Counted from the stretch's first letter, positions 31,619 to 40,475 are shown. The stretch is 64,000 bases of DNA from Synechococcus sp. LA31 (GCF_018502385.1 NZ_CP075523.1:186001-250000); one strand, 5' to 3'. The notes: generated by a model from the letters alone, not told the origin. Numbers and translations are program-made.

Positions 31619-33208
31619 TCAGCTGATCCAGTCGGGGTTGAAGGTGGTGATGCCATCCAACTGAATCTGAAGATTGGCAGCACCGTCTCCATTGAGGTCC
31701 CCTTGGAGCAGTCCATCTGCAAAGCGCAGCTCACCAGCCAAGCCGCTGAATGCAGCGTTGGCAATGTATGTCCAACCCTGCCCGACCAGGCTGTCTGACA
31801 TGCCCAAGACGGCATTGATGCCAAGGCGATCACCTTGCCGTGGATTGAAGTCGAGAATGCGATCAATCTCTCCAGGTTCGGTGTCAGCCTCGCTGAAGCG
31901 GAAAAAGTCTGCACCGGAGCCGCCTCTAAAGCGTTCATCCCCTCCTTTCCCTTCCAAGACGTCGTCGCCCCGGCCGCCTGAGAGCAGTTCATTGTTGCCG
32001 CGACCGATCAAGACATCATTGCCGCGTCGGCCTTTTAGGATCTGATCATTGCTTTTGCCGATAATCAGATCGTTCTTGATACTGCCTTTCACAACTTCAG
32101 CACTGCTCTTGATGGTGTTGGTGAGCGTTGCGGCTGCTGTGCGACTGCGCACACTCTTCAGCGTGAGTTCAACAGCATTGCCCAGCATGTGGTGACCGCT
32201 GCTGGTGGGATGTAAGTCGTCGAAGTAGAGGTAGCTGTTGGTTGGTTTGTCGGCCGGATCGAGCGGGCCTTGGGCAGAGCCAAGCGTGTTGTCGATACCG
32301 TAGCTGGCAAAATCGCCGAGCTTTTTGCCGAAAGTGGCGTATTGCGCTTGGTATTCGGGATTGAAGTTGATCAGATTTGCGTAGGGGAATGCCTTTTGGA
32401 CGTCGGCCACCATGGCTGCGACATCATTGCGAAATTGATCAATGATGCCGGCATCGATTTGGTTGCCCCATTCCTTCAGCCAGTCGGGGGCTGTAGGCAG
32501 ACTGGCGGCCAGGATTAAGCCCGTGAGGAAGGGAGCTTCATAGGTCACACCATTCACCACGCCTCGAATTGGGGACACGGCCGTGAGCATGGCTTGGCGT
32601 GCATCGCCAAAGCGCAAGACTGTTTCCAGGTCGTTGCGCAGTTGTTCGACCAGTTGGTTGAGCGATGCATCCAGTGGCTGTTCTGCGGAATAAGCCAGAA
32701 GGAGGTCATTCCCTCCCGCCCACGTTACGGCGAGATGATCACTGTCGAGGCGTACGCCCTGCTGGCCCAGGGCGTTGTTGATCTGCGATGCAACCCCGAG
32801 ATTCTCAAGTTGAAGCTCTGCTGCCGCGGTTGGATCGGCGAACTGATAAAGCGTTGTGGGGCCACTTGTGGCGCCTCCCATGGCATACGACGTACCAGCC
32901 TGTGTTTCTGCAGCTAGGTCTGGAGGGCTAACGAGTTCATTGGCATAAAGGTAGTAAGGGTTGGCCGGTAAATCGGCTTGATCTGTGAGCCGCCCTGGGC
33001 GTAGGCCTAGGGTTTTGGAAAGGCGAGTTTGCCAGTTGCTTTGACCGTTACTGAAGGTGACACCACTCCAGGTAGGTGAAGCTTCCGGGCTAAGCACATC
33101 ACGCTGTGCTTCTGCTGCTCGAGAGCCGTAATCGCTGAGGCTGTCGCCAAAAACATACAAGCCATCAAATTGGCGGCTCAGGCTTTTCGAGCGAGAGGAT
33201 TTTCCCAT
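31619..33208 (-). CDS. Secreted GDSL/SGNH esterase with RTX repeats
   Basis: A 529-residue protein. Residues 15-345 form an SGNH hydrolase with the Ser in YVFGDSLSDYGS, the block III Asn in WAGGNDLLLAY and the Asp/His pair in FDDLHPTSSGHH. Residues 365-445 carry calcium-binding nonapeptide repeats such as GRRGNDVLIGRGNNELLSGG and GRGDDVLEGKGGDE, which are exported by type I secretion systems with an uncleaved C-terminal signal. No N-terminal signal peptide is present, which fits that route. The lipid or ester substrate is unknown, and no type I secretion genes are next to it. Confidence 0.9.
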   Translation of the reverse strand: MGKSSRSKSLSRQFDGLYVFGDSLSDYGSRAAEAQRDVLSPEASPTWSGVTFSNGQSNWQTRLSKTLGLRPGRLTDQADLPANPYYLYANELVSPPDLAAETQAGTSYAMGGATSGPTTLYQFADPTAAAELQLENLGVASQINNALGQQGVRLDSDHLAVTWAGGNDLLLAYSAEQPLDASLNQLVEQLRNDLETVLRFGDARQAMLTAVSPIRGVVNGVTYEAPFLTGLILAASLPTAPDWLKEWGNQIDAGIIDQFRNDVAAMVADVQKAFPYANLINFNPEYQAQYATFGKKLGDFASYGIDNTLGSAQGPLDPADKPTNSYLYFDDLHPTSSGHHMLGNAVELTLKSVRSRTAAATLTNTIKSSAEVVKGSIKNDLIIGKSNDQILKGRRGNDVLIGRGNNELLSGGRGDDVLEGKGGDERFRGGSGADFFRFSEADTEPGEIDRILDFNPRQGDRLGINAVLGMSDSLVGQGWTYIANAAFSGLAGELRFADGLLQGDLNGDGAANLQIQLDGITTFNPDWIS

Positions 33209-33425
33209 TTTTATTCCATATCCTTTCTACTCTAGTCGTTTGCGTTGGTTGTGTTGTGATTGTTGCCAATGTTCATTGGCTGCTCGTGTGTTGCTCGGTC
33301 TTTAGGCGGCGGAGCGATCCTTTGCTTGCGAGATGTTTGGTGCTGTGGGCGGGAGTTTCTGCCTCTTGCGGCCGCTGGTTTTGTGTTGCCGTTGGTTTTG
33401 CTATCGCCGCGTGAGCCTGATGCAC

Positions 33426-34631
33426 TTAGTGAGAGCTTGGTGGTGAGAGTTCCTGGATCTGATCCGCTAATGCCTCGGCGCTACGTAGGGCTCCTTCCAC
33501 CCTGCCGAAGCCCAGGCCCGCTATCGCATCGCCGCAGAAGCCGATTCGGCTGTTGGCGCAGAGACTGAGCTCAAAAGATAGGCCGGGCGTCTGTGGGAAG
33601 GCCGCTCCCCAGCGCATCAGTTGACGCTCCGCTCCGGCGGTGTTGATCTGCAGGGCGTCTTGCACGGCTTGATCCAAGGCCTGCATCACCTGGGCCTCCG
33701 CTAGGGGGTCTGGTCCGGCACCCAGCAGTTGCGCCGCGGAGGAGCGAGAGCCAAACACCTGCATGTGTTGCGCCGCAAAGGCAGGGCTCGATTCCACCAC
33801 GACCCCCCAGCGTCCGCCAGCCATCGCCTGCTGTGAGACGCGCCGGATGCCCCAGCGCTGCTGGGCTGCAGCGCTGAACTGCAGCAGCTGCCAGGGTTGT
33901 TGCCGCCAGGCGCCAGCGCTGGCTTCGCTGAATGTGAGCAGCAGATTGCTACTGGCGGTTGATGTGATGTCGCCCAGAGCTGCCGTGGCTTGGAGCAACT
34001 GCGGATCGCCCAGCCGAGCCGCTGCTTGTTGCAACGGCACCTCTGACCAGCCGAACACGCTTTGGCAGCGGGGGGAGGCCAGCAGGGTTCCACTCAGCAC
34101 CAGCCAGCGGCATCTCAGGAGTGCTTGGCCATCACTTCCTCGCAAGATCCAGCCTTCGCCATGGCCGATTGGCTCCAGCTGGCGCACCAAGGTGTTGGTG
34201 CGCAATGGCGTGGGCTGGTTCCGTTGCGCCAGGTTTAACAGGCCCCGGCAGAGATGATCCATCTGAGGTGTCCCTTGCCAAGTGGCTCCACTGCTAAGCG
34301 GATCGCGCAGTGCTCCCCCGAGCCGCCCTTCGCCATCGAGGCTGCAGATCGCTCCGGAGAAGGGTGATATCCAGCCGGCATCACGCAGAGGGGTCAGCAG
34401 CTTGGGCTCAGGCTTGCCGCTGATGTTGAACAGAGGCGCGCCATGGTTGAGAGCAAAGCCTGGATCTCGTCGCGAGCGCCGCGTGGCGGTGCGCCCTCCC
34501 GGGCCTCGGCCGATTTCCAGCAGGGTGAGTGAACCGCTCCAGCCCCCGAGGCGCAGGGATGCGGCCAAGGCACACCCGGCGGTGCCGGCACCGATCACCG
34601 CCAGGTCTACGGCGTCTGGGCTAGTGACCAA
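33426..34631 (-). CDS. Renalase-like FAD-dependent oxidoreductase
   Basis: A 401-residue flavoprotein with an N-terminal dinucleotide-binding motif DLAVIGAGTAGCALAASLRL and a second conserved block GGRTATRRSRRDPGFALNHGAPLF, as in renalase and related amine or NAD(P)H oxidases. The C-terminal IGFCGDAIAGLGFGRVEGALRS is the last FAD-binding segment. The TTG start at 34631 overlaps the 3' end of the LprI-like gene by 11 bases; no better start exists upstream of the FAD motif. Its substrate cannot be inferred. Confidence 0.8.
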   Translation of the reverse strand: MVTSPDAVDLAVIGAGTAGCALAASLRLGGWSGSLTLLEIGRGPGGRTATRRSRRDPGFALNHGAPLFNISGKPEPKLLTPLRDAGWISPFSGAICSLDGEGRLGGALRDPLSSGATWQGTPQMDHLCRGLLNLAQRNQPTPLRTNTLVRQLEPIGHGEGWILRGSDGQALLRCRWLVLSGTLLASPRCQSVFGWSEVPLQQAAARLGDPQLLQATAALGDITSTASSNLLLTFSEASAGAWRQQPWQLLQFSAAAQQRWGIRRVSQQAMAGGRWGVVVESSPAFAAQHMQVFGSRSSAAQLLGAGPDPLAEAQVMQALDQAVQDALQINTAGAERQLMRWGAAFPQTPGLSFELSLCANSRIGFCGDAIAGLGFGRVEGALRSAEALADQIQELSPPSSH

Positions 34632-35040
34632 GTTTCTCCAGGAGCACGTCGGTGAGCTTGATCTCGCAGTTGGTTACGAAGATGCCGAAACCGGTTCCTT
34701 GAAAGGCCAGGGAATTCATGTAGGCGCAGGCTTGGTTGCGTGCCGCGCGGAACTGTTCGTATTGCACCTGCGGATCGGCGCTGCTTTTGAAAAAGCTCGT
34801 GAGGGTGTCACTCCAGAGCGGCAGAAAGCGATGGCCGGGCATCGCCTCCGCCTCGGTTCTGATGGTCTGCATGGCCTGTTTCAGGGCTGCATCCCTGGTC
34901 TTCAGTACTGCCATCACGCAGCGCGTCATCTCCACGGTGCTGCCGGCTTCGCTGCACTCAGCTGGCTGCGCTTGAGCTGGATGCACCAGCGCCAGTGGAA
35001 GCAAGGATGCTGCAGCGAGGTTGACTAGGTAACGGGGCAT
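34621..35040 (-). CDS. Secreted LprI/DUF1311-like protein
   Basis: A 139-residue protein with a cleavable signal peptide (LVNLAAASLLPLALVHPAQA, cleavage after AQA near residue 25). The mature part has four Cys in ECSEAGSTVEMTRCVMAVL, QACAYMNS and VTNCEIKL, the pattern of the LprI lysozyme-inhibitor domain (DUF1311). It would act in the periplasm. It overlaps the renalase-like gene downstream. Confidence 0.72.
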   Translation of the reverse strand: MPRYLVNLAAASLLPLALVHPAQAQPAECSEAGSTVEMTRCVMAVLKTRDAALKQAMQTIRTEAEAMPGHRFLPLWSDTLTSFFKSSADPQVQYEQFRAARNQACAYMNSLAFQGTGFGIFVTNCEIKLTDVLLEKLGH

Positions 35041-35122
35041 AAGTTGCGGTGGGTGTCTGCAGTGTGGGCGCTCAGAGCCTGATCTACACCGTTAGCGTTG
35101 CAGCCGATTCGCAGGATGGCGC

Positions 35123-35773
35123 GTGGCGGTTCAGGTGCTCAGTGAGGCCCAGCGCCGCAAGTGGGATAGCAGCGATGATCAGCTCTTTTACGCCGAGCCC
35201 CGCTTCGTGCAGCACCTGGATGCTGGGTTCCGTGACCGCCTCACCCAGCTGTACCGCGATCGAATTCCAGAGAGGGCAGTGGTGCTCGATTTGATGTCGA
35301 GTTGGGTGTCGCACCTTCCCGACGAAGTGATCTACGAGCGGGTGATCGGGCACGGGCTCAATGAGAAAGAGTTGGCGGCGAATCGGCGGCTGGATAGCCA
35401 CTGGATGCAGAACCTCAACCTCAATCAGGAGATCCCTCTGAAGAGCGGCAGTGTGGATGCCGTGCTGATCGTGGCCGGATGGCAATACCTCCAATACCCC
35501 GAAGCGGTGGCGGCCGAACTGCTGCGCATCACCCGCCCTGGCGGGCAGGTGATCGTGTCGTTCTCCAACCGTATGTTTTTCACCAAGGCGCCGCAGGTGT
35601 GGGCCGATGGCAGTGATCGCGATCACCTCGGCTACGTGGCGGAGGTGTTGATGGCGCAGGGGTGGTCGAAGCCCGAGCTGGTGGCCGAGGAGACACGCGC
35701 TCAGGGCTTGAAGGGCCTGGTGGGTGGCAAGGGCGATCCTTTCTTTTCGGTGATGGCCACCAGGCCTGAATGA
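35123..35773 (+). CDS. SAM-dependent methyltransferase
   Basis: A 216-residue class I methyltransferase-like protein. The SAM region is AVVLDLMSSWVSHLPDEVIY, atypical because the usual DxGxGxG is replaced by DLMSSW, followed by the conserved SVDAVLIVAGWQYLQYP and the post-SAM strand RPGGQVIVSFSNRMF. It begins with GTG at 35123, divergent from the LprI-like gene. The substrate is unknown. Confidence 0.75.
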   Translation: MAVQVLSEAQRRKWDSSDDQLFYAEPRFVQHLDAGFRDRLTQLYRDRIPERAVVLDLMSSWVSHLPDEVIYERVIGHGLNEKELAANRRLDSHWMQNLNLNQEIPLKSGSVDAVLIVAGWQYLQYPEAVAAELLRITRPGGQVIVSFSNRMFFTKAPQVWADGSDRDHLGYVAEVLMAQGWSKPELVAEETRAQGLKGLVGGKGDPFFSVMATRPE

Positions 35774-35782
35774 AGCCTGCTG

Positions 35783-36112
35783 CTACTCCGCCGTGCTGCG
35801 GCCGCCGGCCATCAGCCCCAGCACGGCGATCGCCCCGAATAGAACGCCAACGCCTGCAGAAATGGCCACTGACAGCAGCGGCTTGTCTTGCACCGGCTGG
35901 CTCAGGCGAGGGCGCAGGCTGGCATCGAGTTCATGCAGTTTTGCGTCGAGTTGTTTCTGGAGAGGCTCAATGGCTTCAATCACCTGGGACCGCACACTGC
36001 GGTTCTCCTGAGTGGTTTGCTGTTCCTGCAGCATGTTGAGCTCCTGCCGCTCAGGTTCCGCCACAGCGGCCTTGCCGTTGCTGGAGATCTCGGTGTTAAA
36101 GGGGGGCACCAT
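35783..36112 (-). CDS. Small membrane protein with coiled-coil stalk
   Basis: A 109-residue protein with a hydrophilic heptad-rich segment (residues 20-75, ELNMLQEQQTTQENRS to LHELDASL) and one C-terminal membrane helix (LLSVAISAGVGVLFGAIAVLGLMAG). This layout resembles the ElaB/YqjD (DUF883) group of membrane-anchored proteins, but similarity is only architectural. It converges on the methyltransferase gene with a 9-base gap. Confidence 0.6.
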   Translation of the reverse strand: MVPPFNTEISSNGKAAVAEPERQELNMLQEQQTTQENRSVRSQVIEAIEPLQKQLDAKLHELDASLRPRLSQPVQDKPLLSVAISAGVGVLFGAIAVLGLMAGGRSTAE

Positions 36113-36247
36113 GACGCATCAATGAGGAAGGTCTACTGATTCACTAGCTCCGTCCCCCCGCCCTGGTGCTGCGACTTTTTGATGCCTTCAGGTTTCCATG
36201 CTCATTGCTTTTGAGCGCAATTTCCCTTACAAATCTTGGCTCGATTG

Positions 36248-36760
36248 ATGGCTCTTCGACCCGATGCTGATCGCCTGTTCGTGCTGGAGCAGAAGGCGCG
36301 CCAGAGCGGAACAGGCTTGCTGGCTGCGGATCTGCAGGGATGTTGGCGGCTCGAGATGGTGTGGCCGAAGGGTTCGCGCCGTGCCGCTGCCTTCAGTGGC
36401 TGGATGTTGAGGGGCCTGGCGGCGCGGCTGGAGATTGGCTCCGATGCCGAGGGGCTGCTCCTGAATAATGCGGTGAACCTTGGCACCATCGAGCTGCGCT
36501 TTCGCGGGCGCGGCTGGCTGCAAGGTTCGCGGCCGCTGTTGCAATTCAGCTTTGATCAAGTGCACCTCAGCATCGCTGGCTTCACGCTGTTGCGGCGCAG
36601 TCTTCCGCAACCGCCACCCAAGCGGCTGCCTTTTTTTGCCTTGATTCACCGTGATCCCAGCGGTTGGCTGGCGGCAAGGGGCCGTGGAGGTGGCCTGGCG
36701 TTGTGGTGTCTCGCCGATGGCGTGGCCATAGCTGCCAACATGGGCCCCACGGCATCCTGA
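36248..36760 (+). CDS. Conserved protein, possibly PAP/fibrillin-like
   Basis: A 170-residue protein with a Trp-rich beta pattern: LLAADLQGCWRLEMVWPKGSR, LNNAVNLGTIELRFRGRGWLQG and LLQFSFDQVHLSIAG. The order resembles the plastid lipid-associated (PAP/fibrillin) domain of cyanobacteria, in which such a beta barrel binds a lipid or quinone. No signal peptide is present. The ATG at 36248 is preferred over a TTG 12 bases upstream. The Zn-ribbon gene follows 7 bases after its stop. Confidence 0.6.
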   Translation: MALRPDADRLFVLEQKARQSGTGLLAADLQGCWRLEMVWPKGSRRAAAFSGWMLRGLAARLEIGSDAEGLLLNNAVNLGTIELRFRGRGWLQGSRPLLQFSFDQVHLSIAGFTLLRRSLPQPPPKRLPFFALIHRDPSGWLAARGRGGGLALWCLADGVAIAANMGPTAS

Positions 36761-36767
36761 GCTCGCC

Positions 36768-37040
36768 ATGGCTTGTTCGCGCTGCGGAAGCTGGTCTGTT
36801 CGTTCTGATCGCAGCTTGGCCGGGCGGATGGTGTGCGGTCGCTGCGGAACTCCGTTGCAGGGGGTGCAACGCGGTGGCGGTCGAAGGATTCTGCCGGTGT
36901 TGCCAAGCCGTGGGCGCTGGCGTTGGTGGGTCCTGGCGTTAGTGATTGGAGCGGCTGCTTTGGCCGCGATTGATCCAGGATCACGTCAGCCCCTGATCCC
37001 CCATGGTTCCAGCGATCGCCCTCTCGAACGGTGGCAGTGA
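36768..37040 (+). CDS. Small zinc-ribbon membrane protein
   Basis: A 90-residue protein. Residues 3-26 contain CSRCGSW and CGRCGTP, two CxxC pairs that form a zinc ribbon; residues 50-68 (RWWVLALVIGAAALAAI) form a membrane helix. It lies 7 bases downstream of the preceding gene and probably shares its transcript. The function is unknown; the coding call rests on the CxxC pairs and codon pattern. Confidence 0.55.
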   Translation: MACSRCGSWSVRSDRSLAGRMVCGRCGTPLQGVQRGGGRRILPVLPSRGRWRWWVLALVIGAAALAAIDPGSRQPLIPHGSSDRPLERWQ

Positions 37041-37147
37041 TCGCTCGTCGTATCAGCTGATCTGGCTTCCAACTCTTTTGGGCAAGCTTGGATGCGGTGG
37101 TTGATGGGGCTGGTGGCTTGCCGTTGGCGCTCTGCTTGAGCGAGGGG

Positions 37148-37774
37148 TTAGGTATCCCTCGCGTAGGCAGGCGCCGCGGGATTGGTGTTGTGGCACGAGC
37201 CATAGCGCTTGCTTGACGGGTAGTACTCCGAAGCGAGTTGAACCCTTGATGCGGATTCCTCGCCTGCCACTGCTGCAATGAACGCGAGGGTCATGTCAAT
37301 GCCTGCCGAAATTCCTGCAGAAGACCATAAGTTCTCGTCTTGAACGAAGCGCTCTTCGACTACGGTGACGTTGCCAAGTGCTCGCAATCGTTCAAGTGAT
37401 CCCCAGTGTGTCGTTGCCTTCTTGCCTGTTAGAAGACCGGCGGCATGCAGCACAAATGAGCCAGTGCAGATGGAGAGAATCGCCTGGCATCCTTTACTGC
37501 GAGTAGCAACGAACTCAAGGAGCTTTGTATTCGTGACTTCAACTCGGGTTCCTTGCCCACCAGGCACAAGCAGGTAGTCCAGCGGCGGACAGTCTTCGAA
37601 GGTGACGTGCGGGTTGACCGAGAGGCCCTTCGCGCAATTGATTGGTCCAGCATGCTCCGAGACCACGAGGCACTTTGGTCCACCTGCTACCTGCTGCCAC
37701 GTCGTGAGCATTTCCCACGGGCCAACGAAGTCGAGTTCCTCGACGTTGGGGAAGATGAGTATTCCGAAGGTCAT
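37148..37774 (-). CDS. DJ-1/PfpI-family protein, isonitrile hydratase-like
   Basis: A 208-residue protein of the DJ-1/PfpI superfamily. MTFGILIFPNVEELDFVGPWEML is the N-terminal strand-helix unit with its Glu, and SICTGSFVLHAAGLLTGKKATTHW contains the nucleophile elbow Cys and conserved His. These fit the isonitrile hydratase/ThiJ subgroup. The ATG at 37774 is chosen; an upstream ATG at 37828 adds 18 residues without similarity. Base composition is lower in GC than the neighbours, as in the region to its right. Confidence 0.82.
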   Translation of the reverse strand: MTFGILIFPNVEELDFVGPWEMLTTWQQVAGGPKCLVVSEHAGPINCAKGLSVNPHVTFEDCPPLDYLLVPGGQGTRVEVTNTKLLEFVATRSKGCQAILSICTGSFVLHAAGLLTGKKATTHWGSLERLRALGNVTVVEERFVQDENLWSSAGISAGIDMTLAFIAAVAGEESASRVQLASEYYPSSKRYGSCHNTNPAAPAYARDT

Positions 37775-38606
37775 GGCTTGCTGCGAGAGGCGTATTGGGA
37801 TGCCTAACCACCGTATACAGGGAGACATGTATTGCCCGGGTTTCTTGCTGGAAGATCTGCCTGCCGTCAGACATCACACGAGGTGGTGTCGGATGTATGC
37901 AGAGAGATCCATCAGGAGCCGATGGTATCCATCCGCTACGGCTTGGAAACAAACCATGAACGGTTTCTTGTGCTCGGATATGTCAAGGGGATGGCTCTTG
38001 GTGGCTGTTGTCTATAGGAGGAAGGAAGGCTTTAGTGGCGAGTTTAGTTTGGGCTAATTGCATGAAAAGATGTTATTCTATGCTTGCGCGTGTGTAGTGG
38101 CTGGGCGGGCGCTTCGGAGAATCGCATTGGTGCGATGATTGCGGGATCAGGATTCATGGCGAGACTGGTGCTCGCTACAGGTTCATGAAGGTATTGATCT
38201 CCTTCAGTTCTATCTGAAGAGACGGCTTCGTTTTGATCGCATCACTTCTAAGGGCTCGATAGCGATTGACTGTCTCTTGGGTGGGCTGTCTACGGGGTTT
38301 GATCCCTTCTGTTTCTAGGTATGGAAGAACTCCCAGCCACATCACCTGTTTTCTCTTCTCGTATGTGCACTGCGAGAACACTCTTCCTCGAACCCTCTTC
38401 TCCGAGCTTCTGAGGTGGTCCTCGATCTCCTGCTTGATCGTTCAGCTGACGTCCTTGCGCCTCATGCGGTTCTTCTAGGTCTCAGGGTTGGTATGACCGG
38501 TAGTAGAACGCCAAGGGGTCGAGCTCCTAGCTGAGTCCCTCGCCGCTGCCGTTGAAGACCATGGTTCTGCTGTGGAGCTTGGGCATCTTTGGAGACTTCT
38601 GACCTC
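37775..38606. other. Low-coding region with one doubtful short ORF
   Basis: About 830 bases with no convincing gene and a visibly lower GC content than the rest. A minus-strand frame at 38175-38381 encodes 68 residues (EGIKPRRQPTQETVNRYRALRSD in part) that look like a protein fragment, but I see no family and no ribosome-binding site. The segment precedes thiD, which carries an insertion sequence, so it may be a decayed remnant of acquired DNA. Confidence 0.4.
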
Positions 38607-39028
38607 ATGGACCGAACCACGCCAGAACTCAATGACAGACCTGATATTGCGCTCACAATCGGCGGTAGTGATTCCGGTGGCGGCGCCGGCATCCAGGCCG
38701 ATCTGAAAACGTTTCTTGCCCTGCAAGTGCATGGCTGCTCCGCGATCACCTGCGTCACGGCTCAGAACACCTGCGGTGTGAGCCGGGTGGATGCGCTGCC
38801 ACCGGAGGCTCTCTCGGCTCAGATCGAAGCAGTGCTCACCGATTTACCGGTGGCGGCCTTGAAAACCGGGATGCTGCTGAATCGCTCGTTGATCGAGGTC
38901 ACCGCTCGCGCGCTGGAGCCACTCACAATCCCTCGTCTGATCGATCCGGTGATGGTGTCGCGCGCTGGATCAGTGCTGCTGGAGCCGGAGGCGATCGAGG
39001 CCTACCGACAACGTTTGTTGCCCCTAGC
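38607..39028 (+). pseudogene. thiD: thiD, 5' part, interrupted by an insertion sequence
   Basis: N-terminal half of hydroxymethylpyrimidine/phosphomethylpyrimidine kinase (thiamine biosynthesis). It contains [23 protein letters not shown] and [13 protein letters not shown], the substrate and ATP-side motifs, up to RLLPLA, where an IS481-family element enters. Translation would continue into the element for 17 codons and stop at 39080. Joining 38607-39028 to 40079-40475 gives 819 bases, an intact in-frame gene of 272 residues. The ATG at 38607 matches the family start. Confidence 0.92.
39023..39028. repeat. Target-site duplication, left copy
   Basis: CCTAGC, identical to the six bases at 40073-40078, directly flanking the insertion. 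It is part of thiD coding sequence, and one copy restores the reading frame. Confidence 0.9.
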
Positions 39029-39057
39029 TGTTGTGTCTCACCACGTTGATCAGCAGA
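39029..39057. repeat. Left terminal inverted repeat of the IS
   Basis: 29 bases beginning TGTTGTGTCTCACCACG; 23 of 29 agree with the complement of the right end. The transposase stop codon lies inside it. Confidence 0.9.
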
Positions 39058-39982
39058 GCAGCTCGTTGAGCCGCTGCTGAGGTGATCGGCCGCCGAGTGC
39101 TGTGTGCTTCCTGAGACGGTTATAGATCGACAGGTAGCGAGGCAGCCACTGATTGCGTTCTTCTGAGTTCTGGAACGGCATCCCGTAGGCCCATTCCCGG
39201 CACAGGGTCTGGATGAACCGTTCGGCTTTGCCGTTGGTCCTCGGCGTGTAGGGCCTGGTGCGGATGTGCCTGAGGCCCAGGACCTTGCACGCCTTGGCAA
39301 AGCTGCGTGAGACGTAGGCGGGACCGTTGTCAGACATGACCTGCCGGCACTCGACGCCCTGACTGTTGAACCAAGCCACAGCTCGGCTCATAAAGCCAAT
39401 GGCCGTGGCCTGCTGCTCGTCCGCGAGCACCTCGACATAAGCAAGCCGTGTGGCGTCATCAATGGCGACGTGGACGCGGTCGTAGCCAACGCCCGTGGAG
39501 CGGCCCTGCTGGCGGTTGCCAGTGATGCGGTGACCGACTTTGCGAAAGCGGGCGAGCTTTTTGACGTCGATATGGATCAGCTCTCCGGGATGCTCCCGCT
39601 CGTAGCGCTGGACTGGAGGTTTGGGCTCGAGATTCCGCAACCGCCCCAGACCAAGGCGGTTGAGCACCCTGGCCACGGTGGAGAAGGGTGCGACCAGAAG
39701 CCTGGCGATGTGGCGGAGGTGGAGGCGTTGGTGACGGAGATCCACGGCCTGCTGCAGTTGCCGCGGATCGAGCGTCCGCCGCTGGGTGCGGCGAACACTC
39801 CGTCGATCAGCCAGAGAAGCAGCACCACCTGAGCGGTAGCGGGCCAGCCACTTGTAGGCGCAGCGGAGACTGATGCCTGCTTCTGCAGCCAGTTCAGCGA
39901 GGGGACGACGGTCTTGGAGGTGTTGATTGACGAGCCTGAGACGGCTCTTCTGTGTCAGTCGGGCATTGGGATGGCTATGCAT
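39050..39982 (-). CDS. IS481-family transposase
   Basis: A 310-residue DDE transposase. The N-terminus MHSHPNARLTQKSRLRLV is the usual start of this family, followed by a helix-turn-helix (LAELAAEAGISLRCAYKWLARYR, 29-51). The catalytic core has Asp in LIHIDVKKLARF, Asp in VMSDNGPAYVS and Glu in NGKAERFIQTL, so the triad is complete and the enzyme looks functional. The ATG at 39982 is preferred over a further upstream frame start at 40018 for this reason. The gene is antisense to thiD. Confidence 0.95.
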   Translation of the reverse strand: MHSHPNARLTQKSRLRLVNQHLQDRRPLAELAAEAGISLRCAYKWLARYRSGGAASLADRRSVRRTQRRTLDPRQLQQAVDLRHQRLHLRHIARLLVAPFSTVARVLNRLGLGRLRNLEPKPPVQRYEREHPGELIHIDVKKLARFRKVGHRITGNRQQGRSTGVGYDRVHVAIDDATRLAYVEVLADEQQATAIGFMSRAVAWFNSQGVECRQVMSDNGPAYVSRSFAKACKVLGLRHIRTRPYTPRTNGKAERFIQTLCREWAYGMPFQNSEERNQWLPRYLSIYNRLRKHTALGGRSPQQRLNELLC

Positions 39983-40043
39983 GGGGCGTGAGGTCTGGGT
40001 TGCTGGGTCGCACCTCAACCCGTAGCGGCCTCACACCTTCTTG

Positions 40044-40072
40044 TCAGCTGACCAACCTGCTGAGACTGAACA
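40044..40072. repeat. Right terminal inverted repeat of the IS
   Basis: 29 bases ending GAGACTGAACA, the inverted and partly mismatched counterpart of the left end. Confidence 0.9.
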
Positions 40073-40078
40073 CCTAGC
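40073..40078. repeat. Target-site duplication, right copy
   Basis: CCTAGC, the second copy of the 6-bp duplication at 39023-39028. The thiD frame continues directly after it. Confidence 0.9.
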
Positions 40079-40475
40079 TGACCTCATCACCCCCAACATC
40101 CATGAGGCTCGCCTGCTTAGTGGCGAGGTGGTGAAGGAGGTGTCGGATGTGGAGCGCGCTGCCGAGCGGCTGCTGGTGATGGGCCCACAGGCAGTGTTGA
40201 TCAAAGGCGGGGGGCTGCCGGGGCTGCGCGGACGCGACTACCTGCTGCAGAGCAGCGGCTCGGGCCAATGGCTTCAGCATGCCCTGGTGGAAACGGCCCA
40301 CAGCCATGGCAGCGGGTGCACCCTCGGGGCGGCGATCACCGCCGAGCGGGCGAAGGGGCTGCCCCTGGTGGATGCTGTGCGGGCTGCGAAAACCTTCGTG
40401 GAAAACGGTTTGCGCACAGGGCTGGCCATCGGGGCAGGCCAAGGCCCACTGTGTCATTGGCACCCGTTGCTCTAA
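40079..40475 (+). pseudogene. thiD: thiD, 3' part, after the insertion sequence
   Basis: C-terminal part of the split ThiD, starting DLITPNIHEARLLSG and holding AVLIKGGGLPG and the anion-hole motif HSHGSGCTLGAAITA with the active-site Cys. Because these catalytic motifs are separated from the start codon by the element, neither half should give a working kinase. The next gene begins 5 bases after the stop. If this cell line makes thiamine, another ThiD or an uninterrupted chromosome copy is needed. Confidence 0.92.

Larger units (their letters stand above)
39029..40072. mobile_element. IS481-family insertion sequence (1044 bp)
   Basis: A complete element with 29-bp terminal inverted repeats that match at 23 of 29 positions, a 6-bp target duplication (CCTAGC) and one transposase gene that fills most of the element on the minus strand. 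The ends start with TGTTGTGTC and, read inward from the other side, TGTTCAGTC. The intact ends and exact duplication mark a recent insertion that splits thiD. Confidence 0.95.

Noticed and set aside
33260-33568. Plus-strand frame of 102 residues between the esterase and renalase-like genes
   Set aside because: Overlaps the 3' end of the renalase-like gene antisense and shows no domain or ribosome-binding site.
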